The notes under the pieces were generated by a model. The model was not told the DNA's origin, ran no database searches, and worked only from the letters and a program-made list of their open reading frames with translations. Made by a program: the position numbers and the translations under genes. A DNA stretch of 64,000 nt from Pachyseris speciosa (taxonomy: Eukaryota; Cnidaria; Anthozoa; Scleractinia; Pachyseridae), in the NCBI GenBank assembly GCA_016490735.1, contig JAEMWC010001006.1, forward strand, positions 89,501 to 153,500, written 5' to 3'. Positions 35,354 to 44,518 of the stretch are shown in pieces (position 1 is the first letter of the stretch; every line of letters starts with the position of its first letter).

Positions 35354-35404
35354 TAACTGCTCAGCTACTTCAAATTGATCTTGTACAACGACACCCTCTT
35401 CAGT

Positions 35405-35716
35405 TTATAAACTAATCAAGATGAACTCTTTAGTTTTGCTGGTGATAAATGGCCTGAAGGCGTTGTAAAACTCCCTTGGCTTGGATTTCAGCTCCTCTGA
35501 TTTGCCAAACCAGTATTCCATAATAGCCTTCCTCCGTTCAAGTGTAGATTTATTCCTGTACTTCCTTTTGAGTTCCATGTCCTCTGGCGTTCGGTTCTTC
35601 GCAAACTGAATGGCGTGTGTCCTCTTCTTCCTTATCGCCTTTTTCCAAGTTGACGTCATGTAGGGTACGTCCTTTTCACGCTCACGTTTTCGTTTGGTAG
35701 GGACGAGTTCGTTCAC
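35405..35716 (-). pseudogene. LINE linker between endonuclease and RT
   Basis: A basic 103-residue segment (TSTWKKAIRKKRTHAIQFAK ... KSKPREFYNAFRPF) of the type found between endonuclease and reverse transcriptase in CR1-like LINEs. It is out of frame with its neighbours. Confidence 0.6.
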
Positions 35717-35908
35717 TGTGCTCTAAAAGAGAACGTTCCAATAGTCGTACTTATGGTCTACATCGGTGAATATGTCTCCCACATGCCACGGTGCTTCTTG
35801 AATATTGAGGTTGAGCTGATCGAAATCAGTTTTTTTCATTTGCCTGTATGTAATTACCTTCATTCTGTGTTTATGACCTCAATCATGTCTCCATATACCA
35901 TACAGTGA

Positions 35909-36454
35909 TCACTTAGTCCAGGATCGTCCCTCTACTTTTAGAAGGTATTTGTCCTCAGGCGGCATTTTTCTGCCTTTGCTGGACGGTCTGGGTGGCCTGT
36001 AAATTGCTAGTAATATTATATCAGTCCTCCCTATCCTGGATTCTACAGCGATAGCTTCAAGCGTTTGATATGGTTTCGGTAGTGTCAATTTCTTTGATGG
36101 AATGACAGAGGAGAAAAAGACAATCGGGCCTCCTCCACCTTTTACTCTATCTTTCCGATACATGTGATATCCATTTAGGTTGAATTGACTATTAGTATAG
36201 GAGTTATCAATCTTAGTCTCGGATATGACAAGGATGTGCGCTTTTAAAACGTCATTCAGCTTTTGGAGCTCTTCAAATTTATTCTGGATGCTGTTGATAT
36301 TTAAATGCATAATGAATGCTGCGCTTGAATTGTCTTTTCTTTGTCTCAGAATTGTAGCATCGTCATTTGCATATCCACCATAGATGTTACTTTCAATCAT
36401 TGGTGTATTACCAGAAAATTCATTTTCAATTTCGCCAACAGAATCAAACTCCAT
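35909..36454 (-). pseudogene. LINE APE-type endonuclease, N-terminal half
   Basis: Contains LNINSIQNKFEELQKL, the ISETKID catalytic segment and YRKDRVKGGGGPIVFFSS, the first motifs of apurinic-type endonucleases of LINEs. The later catalytic motifs (SDH and others) are missing, consistent with an internal deletion. Confidence 0.75.
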
Positions 36455-36491
36455 ATTAAAAGAACAGTCCCCGCTGCTGCCAGTCCATGTT

Positions 36492-36965
36492 CTAATTATT
36501 GGAGTTGCTTTTAAACGGCGCTTTTGTTAAGCTCAGGCATTTAGCGTGTGAAAAAGTATTACACTGAACACACAATAAGGCGTCTTGATTGGAAAGAACG
36601 TTTTCGCCACACTCTTTGCAGGGATGTTTAGAAGTTTTCGTTACAGGTCCAGGATTTGGGTGGATGTCTCCTCCATTTAAAAGTCGGTAGATTTGGAAAC
36701 AACTTGTGCCGTTCGAAGTGTGAGGGAATCTTGTGAATAAGTAGAGTTTTCCATGTCCGTGACATTGAGTTGGCTTGCGGGAATTCAGTGAGCGTGTGTT
36801 GGCTACGACTAACGACCAGCATTCCATTCTTGCTGAAACGTTTCTTCGTAGAATAAGAAAACCATTGTCGACGTTTCCATGAAGAAATAAGGCAGTCATA
36901 AGCAGTAAAATCGCTAGTTTCATGAAACTCGAAAATTCGTGCCCGATCGCCATTATGCAAACCAA
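36492..36965 (-). pseudogene. LINE N-terminal segment with 2A-like motif and PHD finger
   Basis: GGDIHPNPGP is followed by CKECGENVLSNQDALLCVQC and HAKC, a PHD-type zinc finger common at the start of cnidarian and other invertebrate CR1-like LINEs. DIHPNPGP resembles the 2A ribosome-skipping consensus, although the E of DxExNPGP is replaced by H. An upstream hydrophobic stretch (LAILLLMTALFLHG) precedes it. Confidence 0.65.
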
Positions 36966-36990
36966 GTGCTGATATTAAAGACGAAAACGG

Positions 36991-37950
36991 TATGTTAAAA
37001 ATTTGAAATAAGCCCCCTTTATATTAAGCGCCCCTATCTAATAACCCCCACCCCTCCGAGGGGATAATAGAGCCTTTGTGGTACTTTAAATTTATGTAAA
37101 AGTAAAATTAATCTTAAATATTCTCATCTAGTGTATTAACGGGAATTCCCATGATTTCATCGCAGCGTAGGTCATTTAATTTCGCGCCTATCGCTACTCG
37201 GCAATTGAATTCTACGCAAATTAAACTTCTTAACATTATTGAATAATTATGTATGTGCTAAGTATAGTTTCTGGATTTTTAAAGGCAGCACAATTAGTAG
37301 ACAATTTACCCCAAGCAACTGCATAGAACAGGCGCATTCTAACGTCGGTATTAAATACTTTGACCACCATCAGGTACAAGTAAACTCCTTCAAACAACAT
37401 TCAAGCAAATCCAACAAGGTAGAAAAAACGGATTAACGCTGCTACAGAAACACACACGACCTGTGGAAGACAAAAAAATGTTCCTATACTTCATCAGTGT
37501 TTAAATTGAATTGAAGCATAGCCACTCCAAAATTTAGGTTCTGGACATTAAAACAGGGTATAGGGAACATGGGAACTTTCCAAAACTTTTTTATTTGTTT
37601 GTTTATTTATTTATTTATTTTCATAATACATCTAAAATCGTAATTGGAAGACCAGGTATGGGTGGCAAAGGGCCAGAGACAGACGGAGGGTAATGAGAGG
37701 TCCCACACATGGGACACAGAGGGAACCTAAGAGAAAGACTAAATAAGGAGTGTGTGACTCACATCGGCAGGTAAAGGGTGGAAGTGAGTTATAACAACAA
37801 AGCCGAATTTGAGGGTTCTTGTTCACTTCTACTGATACCAATCGTTTTCCGCATAATTAACATTTCTCTACCATGAACCCTTCTTGTAACTTGAAGTTCG
37901 ACCTGAAAAAACGCCCATACGGAACAAACGTTTAGAATATTGTGCTGGCT
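36991..37950. other. Host spacer, nothing recognised
   Basis: AT-rich sequence with a TTTA-type simple repeat near 37,590-37,620 and no supported gene. Confidence 0.4.
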
Positions 37951-37956
37951 TACCTT

Positions 37957-38211
37957 ACTACGTGGGCTGTAATGTCAAAAATTCACATATAGTTTTAAGA
38001 CATTGGAAAATCAGCATTTTTCACTTGTAAATCATGAACAGGTTTTTACGCGTTATCGCGTTTGACAGCAACTTGATTTAAGACAGGTGAAAATCATGAA
38101 CAGGTTTTTACGCATTATCGCGTTTGGCGGAATTACCCCCCTAAAATCGCGAATCTGAATCTTCAAACAGTGCTTGGCGGAATTACCCCCCTAAAACCGC
38201 GAATTCAATCA
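37957..38211 (+). repeat. Element B left terminal inverted repeat
   Basis: Matches the reverse complement of 56,841-57,095 with one difference (GCGTTATCGCG versus GCATTATCGCG). It contains two internal direct-repeat families: CATGAACAGGTTTTTACGC with TTATCGCGTTT (twice), and TTGGCGGAATTACCCCCCTA (twice). The stop region of the leftmost gene reaches six bases into it. Confidence 0.96.
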
Positions 38212-39308
38212 AAATAAACTGTCAATTTTTTTATCAACTCTTTTTTCTTTTCACTTATCTGTTCAAATGCTTCTTCTTTTGATTTTCTAGAATATCCAGC
38301 AACAGATTTGTATCTTTCACCGTCAACAACAGATTCAAAAAATAATCGTTTTTTCTTTTCGTCGTCTTTAATAGTCAATTTCTTATCAAGTTTAGCAATT
38401 CTTTCCATCAACTGTTCTTTATTCTCCATTTTAACTTCGTATTGCACTTTCTTGGCTTTGGAGAGTGGATTACATTTTTTATTCAACAACTTCTTGCCAT
38501 ATTTCTCAGCATATTCTTCGATATAACCAGTTTCTACTTTCTCAAGGGATTTTCTGTCATTGCAAGGAACATTGACAATCAGTTTTATTTCAGGTGATTT
38601 TCCCTTATGAGTATACACTTGGCTTTTAATGTTCGACAGATGCCATTTCAAGCGTGTTTCAAGGCTTTCACAAGTCGAGCCAACATACATTTTTCCATCA
38701 CTGAAGGTTATCTCATAAATTTTACCATTAGAATACAAACTGTTTAATTTCGCATTAGTCAATTCCAAATCTGGAGTTCTTCTCGCTTTGTATTTGTTAT
38801 TCAATTCCTTGTTGTTGATATGTATGTATTCAAATTTTGTTGTTCTTGACATTGCTGTGTACAGTTGTTTCTTATCCATGCGATTCACGTCATGAATATT
38901 ATAATGTTCATTGATATCACAGCCTTGATACTTGTAAACAGTGACACAGAAACTTGGAATGAAATACTCGGCGAAATCACTCATGCTGAATTCATGTCCT
39001 TTCACAGTGAATGTGTGATCATAAATGTCGTCAATAACAAACTCCATCGTGTTAAAAATACGTTTGTCTTTGATGTTTTGTGTTGCGATAATAGGCATTC
39101 CCTTGCAAACATTATACCTCTCCGTTTTGCCATTGTACTTGAAATCAATAGGAACGTATCTTCCATTGTTCTCTTTGATGTATCTCTCACAACATTCATT
39201 ATTCACTTTCACTCTCGTGGCATTCAAGTAACAGATGTTCTTGTAATATTTATTGGTTTGTTCAAAGTACGTTGATATCTTTCCCAGTCTGAGAAATTTG
39301 TCAAGCAT
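38205..39308 (-). CDS. SF1 helicase C-terminal half fused to a GIY-YIG nuclease (element B)
   Basis: About residues 100-175 hold the second RecA-like domain of a Pif1/RecD/Dda-type SF1 helicase (FCVTVYKYQGCDINEHYN, then LYTAMSRTT, motif VI). About residues 192-290 form a GIY-YIG nuclease (GKIYEITFSDGKMYVGSTCE, with R in LETRLKWHL). A lysine-rich C-terminal extension follows. This frame is the same frame as 39,348-40,004, separated only by an in-frame TAA at 39,348-39,350, so it is the distal part of one long replication polypeptide. The nuclease may nick replication intermediates, which is inference. Confidence 0.8.
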   Translation of the reverse strand: MLDKFLRLGKISTYFEQTNKYYKNICYLNATRVKVNNECCERYIKENNGRYVPIDFKYNGKTERYNVCKGMPIIATQNIKDKRIFNTMEFVIDDIYDHTFTVKGHEFSMSDFAEYFIPSFCVTVYKYQGCDINEHYNIHDVNRMDKKQLYTAMSRTTKFEYIHINNKELNNKYKARRTPDLELTNAKLNSLYSNGKIYEITFSDGKMYVGSTCESLETRLKWHLSNIKSQVYTHKGKSPEIKLIVNVPCNDRKSLEKVETGYIEEYAEKYGKKLLNKKCNPLSKAKKVQYEVKMENKEQLMERIAKLDKKLTIKDDEKKKRLFFESVVDGERYKSVAGYSRKSKEEAFEQISEKKKELIKKLTVYFD

Positions 39309-39347
39309 TTCATGTGTCTTTTTGTCGTATCTGGATGAATCTTCGAT

Positions 39348-40004
39348 TTATTGCAATGTCTGAACATCAGGACACATCTCACGAACAGTAGCAGAACGAA
39401 GATAATTCTGATGTATTTGACTTCCCGGTTCAACAGGTTCGCATTGATTTGGATCTCCAAACATATACACAGTATTATTGAACAATGTGAAAGCTTCATA
39501 AACCTTTGTCATCCACTTATTGGGAACCATGTTGAATTCCTCGATGAATATTGTCTTATTTTCTAAACTGTCTATGTCTCTTCCTTTCCACTCACAAAAG
39601 TAAGAATGAAATGTATGACAAATATCGTCAAATTCTTCATTCAATCTCTCTTTGACGTTTTCAATAGCTTTATTGGTAAAAGACAACACCAAAGGATTTT
39701 TCGCTTTTCTGACCATCTGACATAGTTTAGTTGTCTTGCCACTACCCGCTTGACCATTGAAAATACATCCCTTGCCAACTTTCTTCTTCTCATTCCACAC
39801 AAGGTTCTCTCTGTAGTGTTTTTCGAAATACACCAGTTCAGTGTCTGTAACGTATGCTCTTCCAATTTTACTTGTGTTGAATACACTGTCTTTCTTATTC
39901 TTCAATTTCAATGCAGGATTGGTTATGAAGATTCCATCGGTGTTATATCCATATAGCACACTATCCTTGCCATGACACGCTTCAATCAATTGCAAACATT
40001 TCAA
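39348..40004 (-). pseudogene. PolB C-terminal end joined to SF1 helicase N-terminal half (element B)
   Basis: The first 40 residues continue the polymerase, with motif C as YGYNTDGIFI. About 60 residues later the helicase begins: Walker A NGQAGSGKTT, motif Ia LSFTNKAIENV, Walker B IFIEEFNMV and motif III MFGDPNQCEPVEPGS. No stop or start separates polymerase from helicase, so they are one polypeptide. The frame is offset by one base relative to the upstream PolB frame (lesion at about 40,025-40,045) and ends at a premature TAA in mid-helicase. Confidence 0.8.
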
Positions 40005-42031
40005 AATAGCTTCTGAAACGACAATCTGTTCACACTGGTGTTGTCAGAAAATATTCGCTCACATGATTGCTCTTTGATCAAAAATATATCCTCGTGGTGA
40101 TCTACAGTGACATTTCTTCCTTCAGCTAATGCACTAGTCCAACAACACATTGCAGTGTCATAGTCAGTACAAGTGAATCCATGATTTGTTTTATCATACT
40201 TTCTTCCCAACTCACCGATGAAACTATTGGCAATCTTCTTGGCTTCTTTCTCAGGGAACTTATCAAAAATATATTTCATGAAACCCTTGAATGTATCGGG
40301 CCTCAGTGCCTTCTTTGTGACAATCTTCCACTTTATCTGCTTCAATGGCATGTACAAAGTGTTAACGAGATAATTGATTAAGTTGCCGGAATAAAAACCA
40401 GCCTCAATCTGGATGGGCGATCCATAATAATTAAGAACGGTCTCATCGATATAGAATTCACCACACCTCGTCAAGTCACTTTTGCAATTAAAGGGCTCAA
40501 TTACGTCGTGAATCGTATAAATCGGAATAGGTTTAGTATTATGTAACAGTATACTAGGGTATGACTTGGATATATCAATGCTGACAACATCCTTAGGAAT
40601 TTCATCCGTTGAACACCACTGTAGAGCTCTCGGGTAATATTCGTCCAACAATTCCCTCGTGTTGACATTATATGTGGATTGGGGTAAATATCCACACATT
40701 TGTTTAAACAATGATGAAGCAATACTTGTGAACGATTGATTACACCAATTAAAGTCATATGTTTTATATGTATCATACAGTTGATCACAAACCGATTTCC
40801 TCAAGTCGTATTCTTGATTCAAAAGGTACATGTTCTTCCTATGGTCGATGAAACCATCCAACATACCGCTATTGTTCCAATGCAGGTATTCAACGTACAG
40901 TTTGGAAACATTGGTGTAGATATTGATTGCTTGAACCATTTTGACCTCCTCTGGAAGTACAATGATGGAGTTATCCTTGACCAAGCTATGCAAATCATTC
41001 AATTTTTCAACTCTGTGAACAGTTTCATGTCTTCTGCTCCATTTCAACTCACACATGTGTTTCAACAGATTGTCACAACCTCCCTGATTCGCTTTCGATG
41101 CAGTCAGTTTCAGTTTCTCATCTGTGATAGGATAACAATGGTGATCTTTGACAATGTAAACCAATGTGATATCAGTCTGTGTATTGGAGTTGGTGAATGC
41201 AACAAACTTCCTATAAGTGCTCTCAAAAGCGTGAATGGATACATTGGTATGACAATTCTTGGCCCAATTGATCAACTGTTCAGTGCTGATCATATGACCT
41301 TCAGGAACGAAATGGTAAATCTCATTCTTCAACTTGTCATACGTATATGTTTTGAACCCTTTACGGCCTCTCACTTGATCCCAAACATAATCAACAACAC
41401 ATGTATCGACACCATATGTCTTAATGGGTCTTTGTTTGTTCAGCAGATAAGATTCCAGTTTTAAGGAACCCATTGCATGATTCATGAAGAATTGCTTATT
41501 ATATGTCAACACTTTGGATCCAATCTTTGTAATCTCTTGGGCCGATAAAAGTGTAAAATTATTTTTCAACAATGTGTACAGCATAAATTTGTACATATCT
41601 TTTGTGCTCAACTCGGGCACTTCAGTTTCAAATGGTCCGAAAGTTCTTTTCATCGTTCTTCCACCTTCTCTCACATCAACATTCAAAGTGATGGATATCA
41701 TTTCTCTATCTCCTCCAATGCTGTTCAATCTTCTTTCAAACAGCTTCTGGAATGACGAACCCCTTTTATTCATTGTATCAGTCAATCTCGCCTCCTCTTT
41801 TCGGAATTTGTTCATTGACACAGGTTTCTTTGCATAATTGATTCCATCCGTCTCGCGTTCGACGACATAATCGGGAAAAGGATCATCTTCCAATAAATCA
41901 TCGAGATTCTCCCTTGGCTTTGACCGTTTGGTCTTTGGCTGATTAGCTATTAACATTTCAATTAGCTGTGATTTGCTCAATTTGGACAAATCTTTTTTAT
42001 TCATACTACTTGTTTCGATTATCTTTCTCAT
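40001..42031 (-). CDS. Divergent DNA polymerase B, main part (element B)
   Basis: A 676-residue open frame starting MRKIIETSSMNKKDL. The N-terminus has LSKSQLIEMLIANQ, shared with the otherwise unrelated element A polymerase. Polymerase motif A is VSIDISKSYPSIL and motif B is KKIANSFIGELGRK. The catalytic motif C lies just past a frameshift in the next segment. I cannot identify exonuclease motifs of the usual PolB type. The segment KDHHCYPITDEKLK recalls a divergent PolB group of mobile elements, from memory only. The polymerase would replicate the linear element and is presumably matched to the B-type ends. Confidence 0.75.
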   Translation of the reverse strand: MRKIIETSSMNKKDLSKLSKSQLIEMLIANQPKTKRSKPRENLDDLLEDDPFPDYVVERETDGINYAKKPVSMNKFRKEEARLTDTMNKRGSSFQKLFERRLNSIGGDREMISITLNVDVREGGRTMKRTFGPFETEVPELSTKDMYKFMLYTLLKNNFTLLSAQEITKIGSKVLTYNKQFFMNHAMGSLKLESYLLNKQRPIKTYGVDTCVVDYVWDQVRGRKGFKTYTYDKLKNEIYHFVPEGHMISTEQLINWAKNCHTNVSIHAFESTYRKFVAFTNSNTQTDITLVYIVKDHHCYPITDEKLKLTASKANQGGCDNLLKHMCELKWSRRHETVHRVEKLNDLHSLVKDNSIIVLPEEVKMVQAINIYTNVSKLYVEYLHWNNSGMLDGFIDHRKNMYLLNQEYDLRKSVCDQLYDTYKTYDFNWCNQSFTSIASSLFKQMCGYLPQSTYNVNTRELLDEYYPRALQWCSTDEIPKDVVSIDISKSYPSILLHNTKPIPIYTIHDVIEPFNCKSDLTRCGEFYIDETVLNYYGSPIQIEAGFYSGNLINYLVNTLYMPLKQIKWKIVTKKALRPDTFKGFMKYIFDKFPEKEAKKIANSFIGELGRKYDKTNHGFTCTDYDTAMCCWTSALAEGRNVTVDHHEDIFLIKEQSCERIFSDNTSVNRLSFQKLF

Positions 42032-42131
42032 AATATTATTCTATAGATTATTATTTTAAATGATTTCTTTTCCTCGTTTAAATAGGTTCAATAATTCAAT
42101 TGATCCGAAAGAGGGATCCATTGAACTGTAG

Positions 42132-42335
42132 TCAGCACCTGTTCATTTCATTCTTCTTATGTTTGTTTGTTTTGATGTGACACCATTTGCCTGAAAGTGT
42201 GTAGTTTTTTCCATTGTTGCATACATCACAGTACCATTCTTTGTTGAGCATTAGTTTGGTTTTTCTCTTTCTTCTTTCCTCTTCAGTAAGAAATTTCGGC
42301 CTTCCACGACCTCTTTTAACATTATTATTCTCCAT
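42132..42335 (-). CDS. AT-hook plus zinc-finger protein (element B)
   Basis: A 67-residue protein starting MENNNVKRGRGRPKFL, with an AT-hook and CDVCNNGKNYTLSGKWCHIK...H. It is homologous to 19,750-20,073 of element A but lacks that protein's C-terminal 40 residues. The position directly upstream of PolB is kept despite the polymerase difference. Confidence 0.72.
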   Translation of the reverse strand: MENNNVKRGRGRPKFLTEEERRKRKTKLMLNKEWYCDVCNNGKNYTLSGKWCHIKTNKHKKNEMNRC

Positions 42336-42384
42336 ATTATAATACTATATATTTGTTTTTATATCTATATGTTTAAATCTCAGT

Positions 42385-42783
42385 TCAAATATGTTTCTTA
42401 TATTCTTCCATATAGATAGTTATTTCGTGGATCAAATCTTCGAAACAATTGCTCATGGTGTACTTGCACCTATTTTTCTCATACATCTTCCTCATCATTA
42501 TCTGTTTGTCAGTCACAATGAAAATACCTGATGGGCTTTTAAACTCAAGACAAAGAGCACTATATTTTTTGGTTGGATTCAACAGCATCAAATCACACTG
42601 ACCAGCCATATATCCTTTCTTGAAACTTCTGATTCGTGTCCCAGGAGACATTTGATTTTCACCCAATCCAGCAATCATTAATGCATCAGGATATTTCCTT
42701 CTGATGAATGATACAACACGACAATGTAATTCGTATTCAATTTCGATTGAAACTATATTATTTTTCATACTATAGTAATTCAT
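42385..42783 (-). CDS. VRR-NUC-like nuclease without Bro-N domain (element B)
   Basis: A 132-residue protein aligning with the nuclease part of the element A Bro-N protein (GLGENQMSPGTRIRSFKKGY, GQCDLMLL, CLEFKSPSGIFIVTDKQ). D, E-x-K and Q of the PD-(D/E)xK fold are present. It has neither the Bro-N domain nor the zinc finger, so the domain set differs between the two elements. A possible ATG six codons in (MKNNIV) is the alternative start. Confidence 0.68.
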   Translation of the reverse strand: MNYYSMKNNIVSIEIEYELHCRVVSFIRRKYPDALMIAGLGENQMSPGTRIRSFKKGYMAGQCDLMLLNPTKKYSALCLEFKSPSGIFIVTDKQIMMRKMYEKNRCKYTMSNCFEDLIHEITIYMEEYKKHI

Positions 42784-42915
42784 TTTATTTTTTAATTCAT
42801 TTTCAACCTGTGTTTGAATATAGTCAGGAATAATAATATTCTTGGCTACATGATAGCAAATAACAGTATGTACTACTGTAGGGTCTACTCACATATATGT
42901 TAGATAATTTTCTCT
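42784..42915. other. Short intergenic region in element B
   Basis: AT-rich spacer with no supported gene. Confidence 0.4.
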
Positions 42916-43788
42916 TTATAATATGTCTTTTAAATCCTTGAACGGTATCCAACTGTTGAAGTCATCACTGTAACCCTTCCACTTCACCAAAGCTTGTTTC
43001 TTCTTGTAATCTCTGCGAATGACTTTATCGATACGGAAAACATCCTGTTTAGCCTTTAATAACTCAGGTTCATAAAAACTCCCTTGAATATCTTCATCGT
43101 TGAGATCCTTTATTTTGTATGTTATTGGATTAGTGTACTGGATTTTATCAACTGTAAACACTTCTTCAGTCCAATTTGGTGTATAGCCCTTGTCGAACAC
43201 ATTCCGTTTATACTTGGATATTCGGACCTTGTCGCCGACCTTAAATTTTGGTTTCTGTTTTAATGGCTCCATATCACCATACAAATTGAAGTAAACAGTT
43301 CCTTCATTCCTCTTTTTACTAGCCTCTGTAGGTGTCATCTTTGTGCTTGAATGTTTTGTGTTGTTGTACTGTTTCACTAATTTTGGTAACATGTCTAAAT
43401 ACTGTGTATTACCTTGAACAGTGAACTGCTTCCACATTTTGGACTTCATTGTCCTATTCCATCTTTCAACTACTGATGACTTCTCTTCATTCTCAGTTGA
43501 GTACATCTGTACACTATGTTTCTCTAGCAAGTCCTTCAAGTGTTTGTTGTAAAACTCTTTTCCCTTGTCGACCCATAAATACTGTGGTTTTCTGCCTTCC
43601 TTGAATATTGATTTGAATGTTTCAGTGACAGATTCACCTTTCTTATCCTTCAATGGGACAATCCAACCATATTTGCTGAAGACATCAATAACCATAAGAA
43701 GATATCGATAATCTTTATTCCATTTACTGAACTGTTGCATTTCAACAAGATCGCTTGCCCATATTTCATCAATTTTATTTACAATCAC
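42916..43788 (-). CDS. Retroviral-type integrase with C-terminal chromodomain (element B)
   Basis: An rve-fold integrase of the Maverick type. The catalytic triad is visible as D in EIWASDLVEM, D in YLWVDKGKEFYN and E in SSVVERWNRTMK. An SH3-like segment (KFKVGDKVRISKYKRNVFDK) and a chromodomain end (ALVKWKGYSDDFNSWIP) follow. It inserts the element with a 6-bp stagger, consistent with the duplications seen. The listed start is a GTG. Conserved residues (ADELHAPIKRNF, RRRVI) extend upstream, overlapping the end of the PLA2-domain gene in its -1 frame, and no ATG precedes the first catalytic Asp. Expression by -1 frameshift is proposed. Confidence 0.92.
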   Translation of the reverse strand: MIVNKIDEIWASDLVEMQQFSKWNKDYRYLLMVIDVFSKYGWIVPLKDKKGESVTETFKSIFKEGRKPQYLWVDKGKEFYNKHLKDLLEKHSVQMYSTENEEKSSVVERWNRTMKSKMWKQFTVQGNTQYLDMLPKLVKQYNNTKHSSTKMTPTEASKKRNEGTVYFNLYGDMEPLKQKPKFKVGDKVRISKYKRNVFDKGYTPNWTEEVFTVDKIQYTNPITYKIKDLNDEDIQGSFYEPELLKAKQDVFRIDKVIRRDYKKKQALVKWKGYSDDFNSWIPFKDLKDIL

Positions 43789-43790
43789 AC

Positions 43791-43884
43791 GCCGCCGAGT
43801 GAAATTTCGTTTTATGGGTGCATGTAATTCATCAGCTAGTTTTTCTTGCCAGTTTTCTTCACTCGACGGCTTTTTCTGTTTTTT
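43791..43884 (-). promoter_or_regulatory. Candidate -1 programmed frameshift signal (PLA2 gene into integrase)
   Basis: Read on the minus strand, the PLA2 frame contains A_AAA_AAC (codons 197-199, at 43,884-43,878). A 7-nt spacer AGAAAAA follows, then GCCGTCGAGTG (43,870-43,860). It pairs over 11 positions, with one G-U, with CACTCGGCGGC at 43,801-43,791 across a 58-nt loop; A-U and G-U pairs can extend the stem to 14. The PLA2 stop is in the loop. The -1 frame is open from the heptamer through the whole integrase. Confidence 0.6.
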
Positions 43885-44474
43885 GAAACACCAAGACCAA
43901 GTTTCTGTTTTTTGTCGATTAAGAATCTAGCTGTTTGACCCCATTTTGGCATCTCACCATATGGTATTTGATCTAGTGACTCGACCATTGTTCTGTCACA
44001 ATCGCCTTTATTTTTTCCCATATCATAACAAATATCATGGTAAGCTGCTATTTCATCCACCTTATTGTAAGGTTGTACATTCCATTTCAAGACCTCACCA
44101 GTATTTGGATCATATTCCAACTGCTCATGCAATGGATTGTAAGGTCCCATATATTTATATTTACTTGGTGTCCAGCCAGCTTTGGGTTTTGGTATTTTTC
44201 CAATTAATTTATGAATGTCAATACCTTTGCCATAATCTAATCCTTTGATATCTGTTTTGTAACGAATATTTGGTCTCACTTTTGTTGAGAGTTGATTTAA
44301 AGCTTCAGTCCCAACCTTTGTAATTATAGGCTTTGTGAGGGAAAGTCCTTTATCAATCAATTGCTTTTGCAGCTTTGGATTTCTCATTGCTTCAGAAGCA
44401 TAATATCTCCCCATTTCAACACCCTTCTTTGCTAAATAAGGGACTCCATGTTCTAAGAATCCTGTTAGTGCCAT
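43836..44474 (-). CDS. Parvovirus-VP1-like phospholipase A2 domain protein (element B)
   Basis: A 212-residue protein starting MALTGFLEHGVPYLAKKGVE. Residues about 108-165 form a viral PLA2 domain: the calcium loop is YMGPYNPL, the catalytic HD is in AAYHDICYD, and downstream aspartates lie in KGDCDRTM. Such domains in parvoviruses breach endosomal membranes, and they occur in adintovirus-like elements. The C-terminus is lysine/arginine-rich (KNRKSRRVKKTGKKN). In element A this gene is deleted after about 46 codons. Its 3' end overlaps the integrase frame and carries a slippery heptamer. Confidence 0.85.
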   Translation of the reverse strand: MALTGFLEHGVPYLAKKGVEMGRYYASEAMRNPKLQKQLIDKGLSLTKPIITKVGTEALNQLSTKVRPNIRYKTDIKGLDYGKGIDIHKLIGKIPKPKAGWTPSKYKYMGPYNPLHEQLEYDPNTGEVLKWNVQPYNKVDEIAAYHDICYDMGKNKGDCDRTMVESLDQIPYGEMPKWGQTARFLIDKKQKLGLGVSKNRKSRRVKKTGKKN

Positions 44475-44518
44475 ATCTGCTGCCGAATCTAGTATGCCCG
44501 CCCCTTCAGACGGGCTAA

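Larger units (their letters stand above)
33520..36990 (-). mobile_element. CR1-like non-LTR retrotransposon remnant
   Basis: On the minus strand the order is PHD-type zinc finger, APE endonuclease, linker, reverse transcriptase, LINE C-terminal segment and a 3' UTR that ends in TCATT-type repeats near 33,530-33,560. This is the layout of CR1/L2-like LINEs. The frame is broken in several places, the endonuclease is largely deleted and the RT is split, so it is dead. It is wholly contained between the two Mavericks. Confidence 0.85.

Noticed and set aside
32888..37950. The spacer between elements as part of one composite Maverick
   Set aside because: Each element has its own TIR pair and its own perfect 6-bp duplication, and the spacer holds a separate LINE.
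40001..40045. Programmed frameshift between the two PolB segments of element B
   Set aside because: The overlap has no slippery heptamer, and the conserved sequence fits a simple one-base loss.
40736..41464. A 242-codon plus-strand frame opposite the element B polymerase
   Set aside because: It is a shadow of the long polymerase frame on the opposite strand, hydrophobic but without family similarity.
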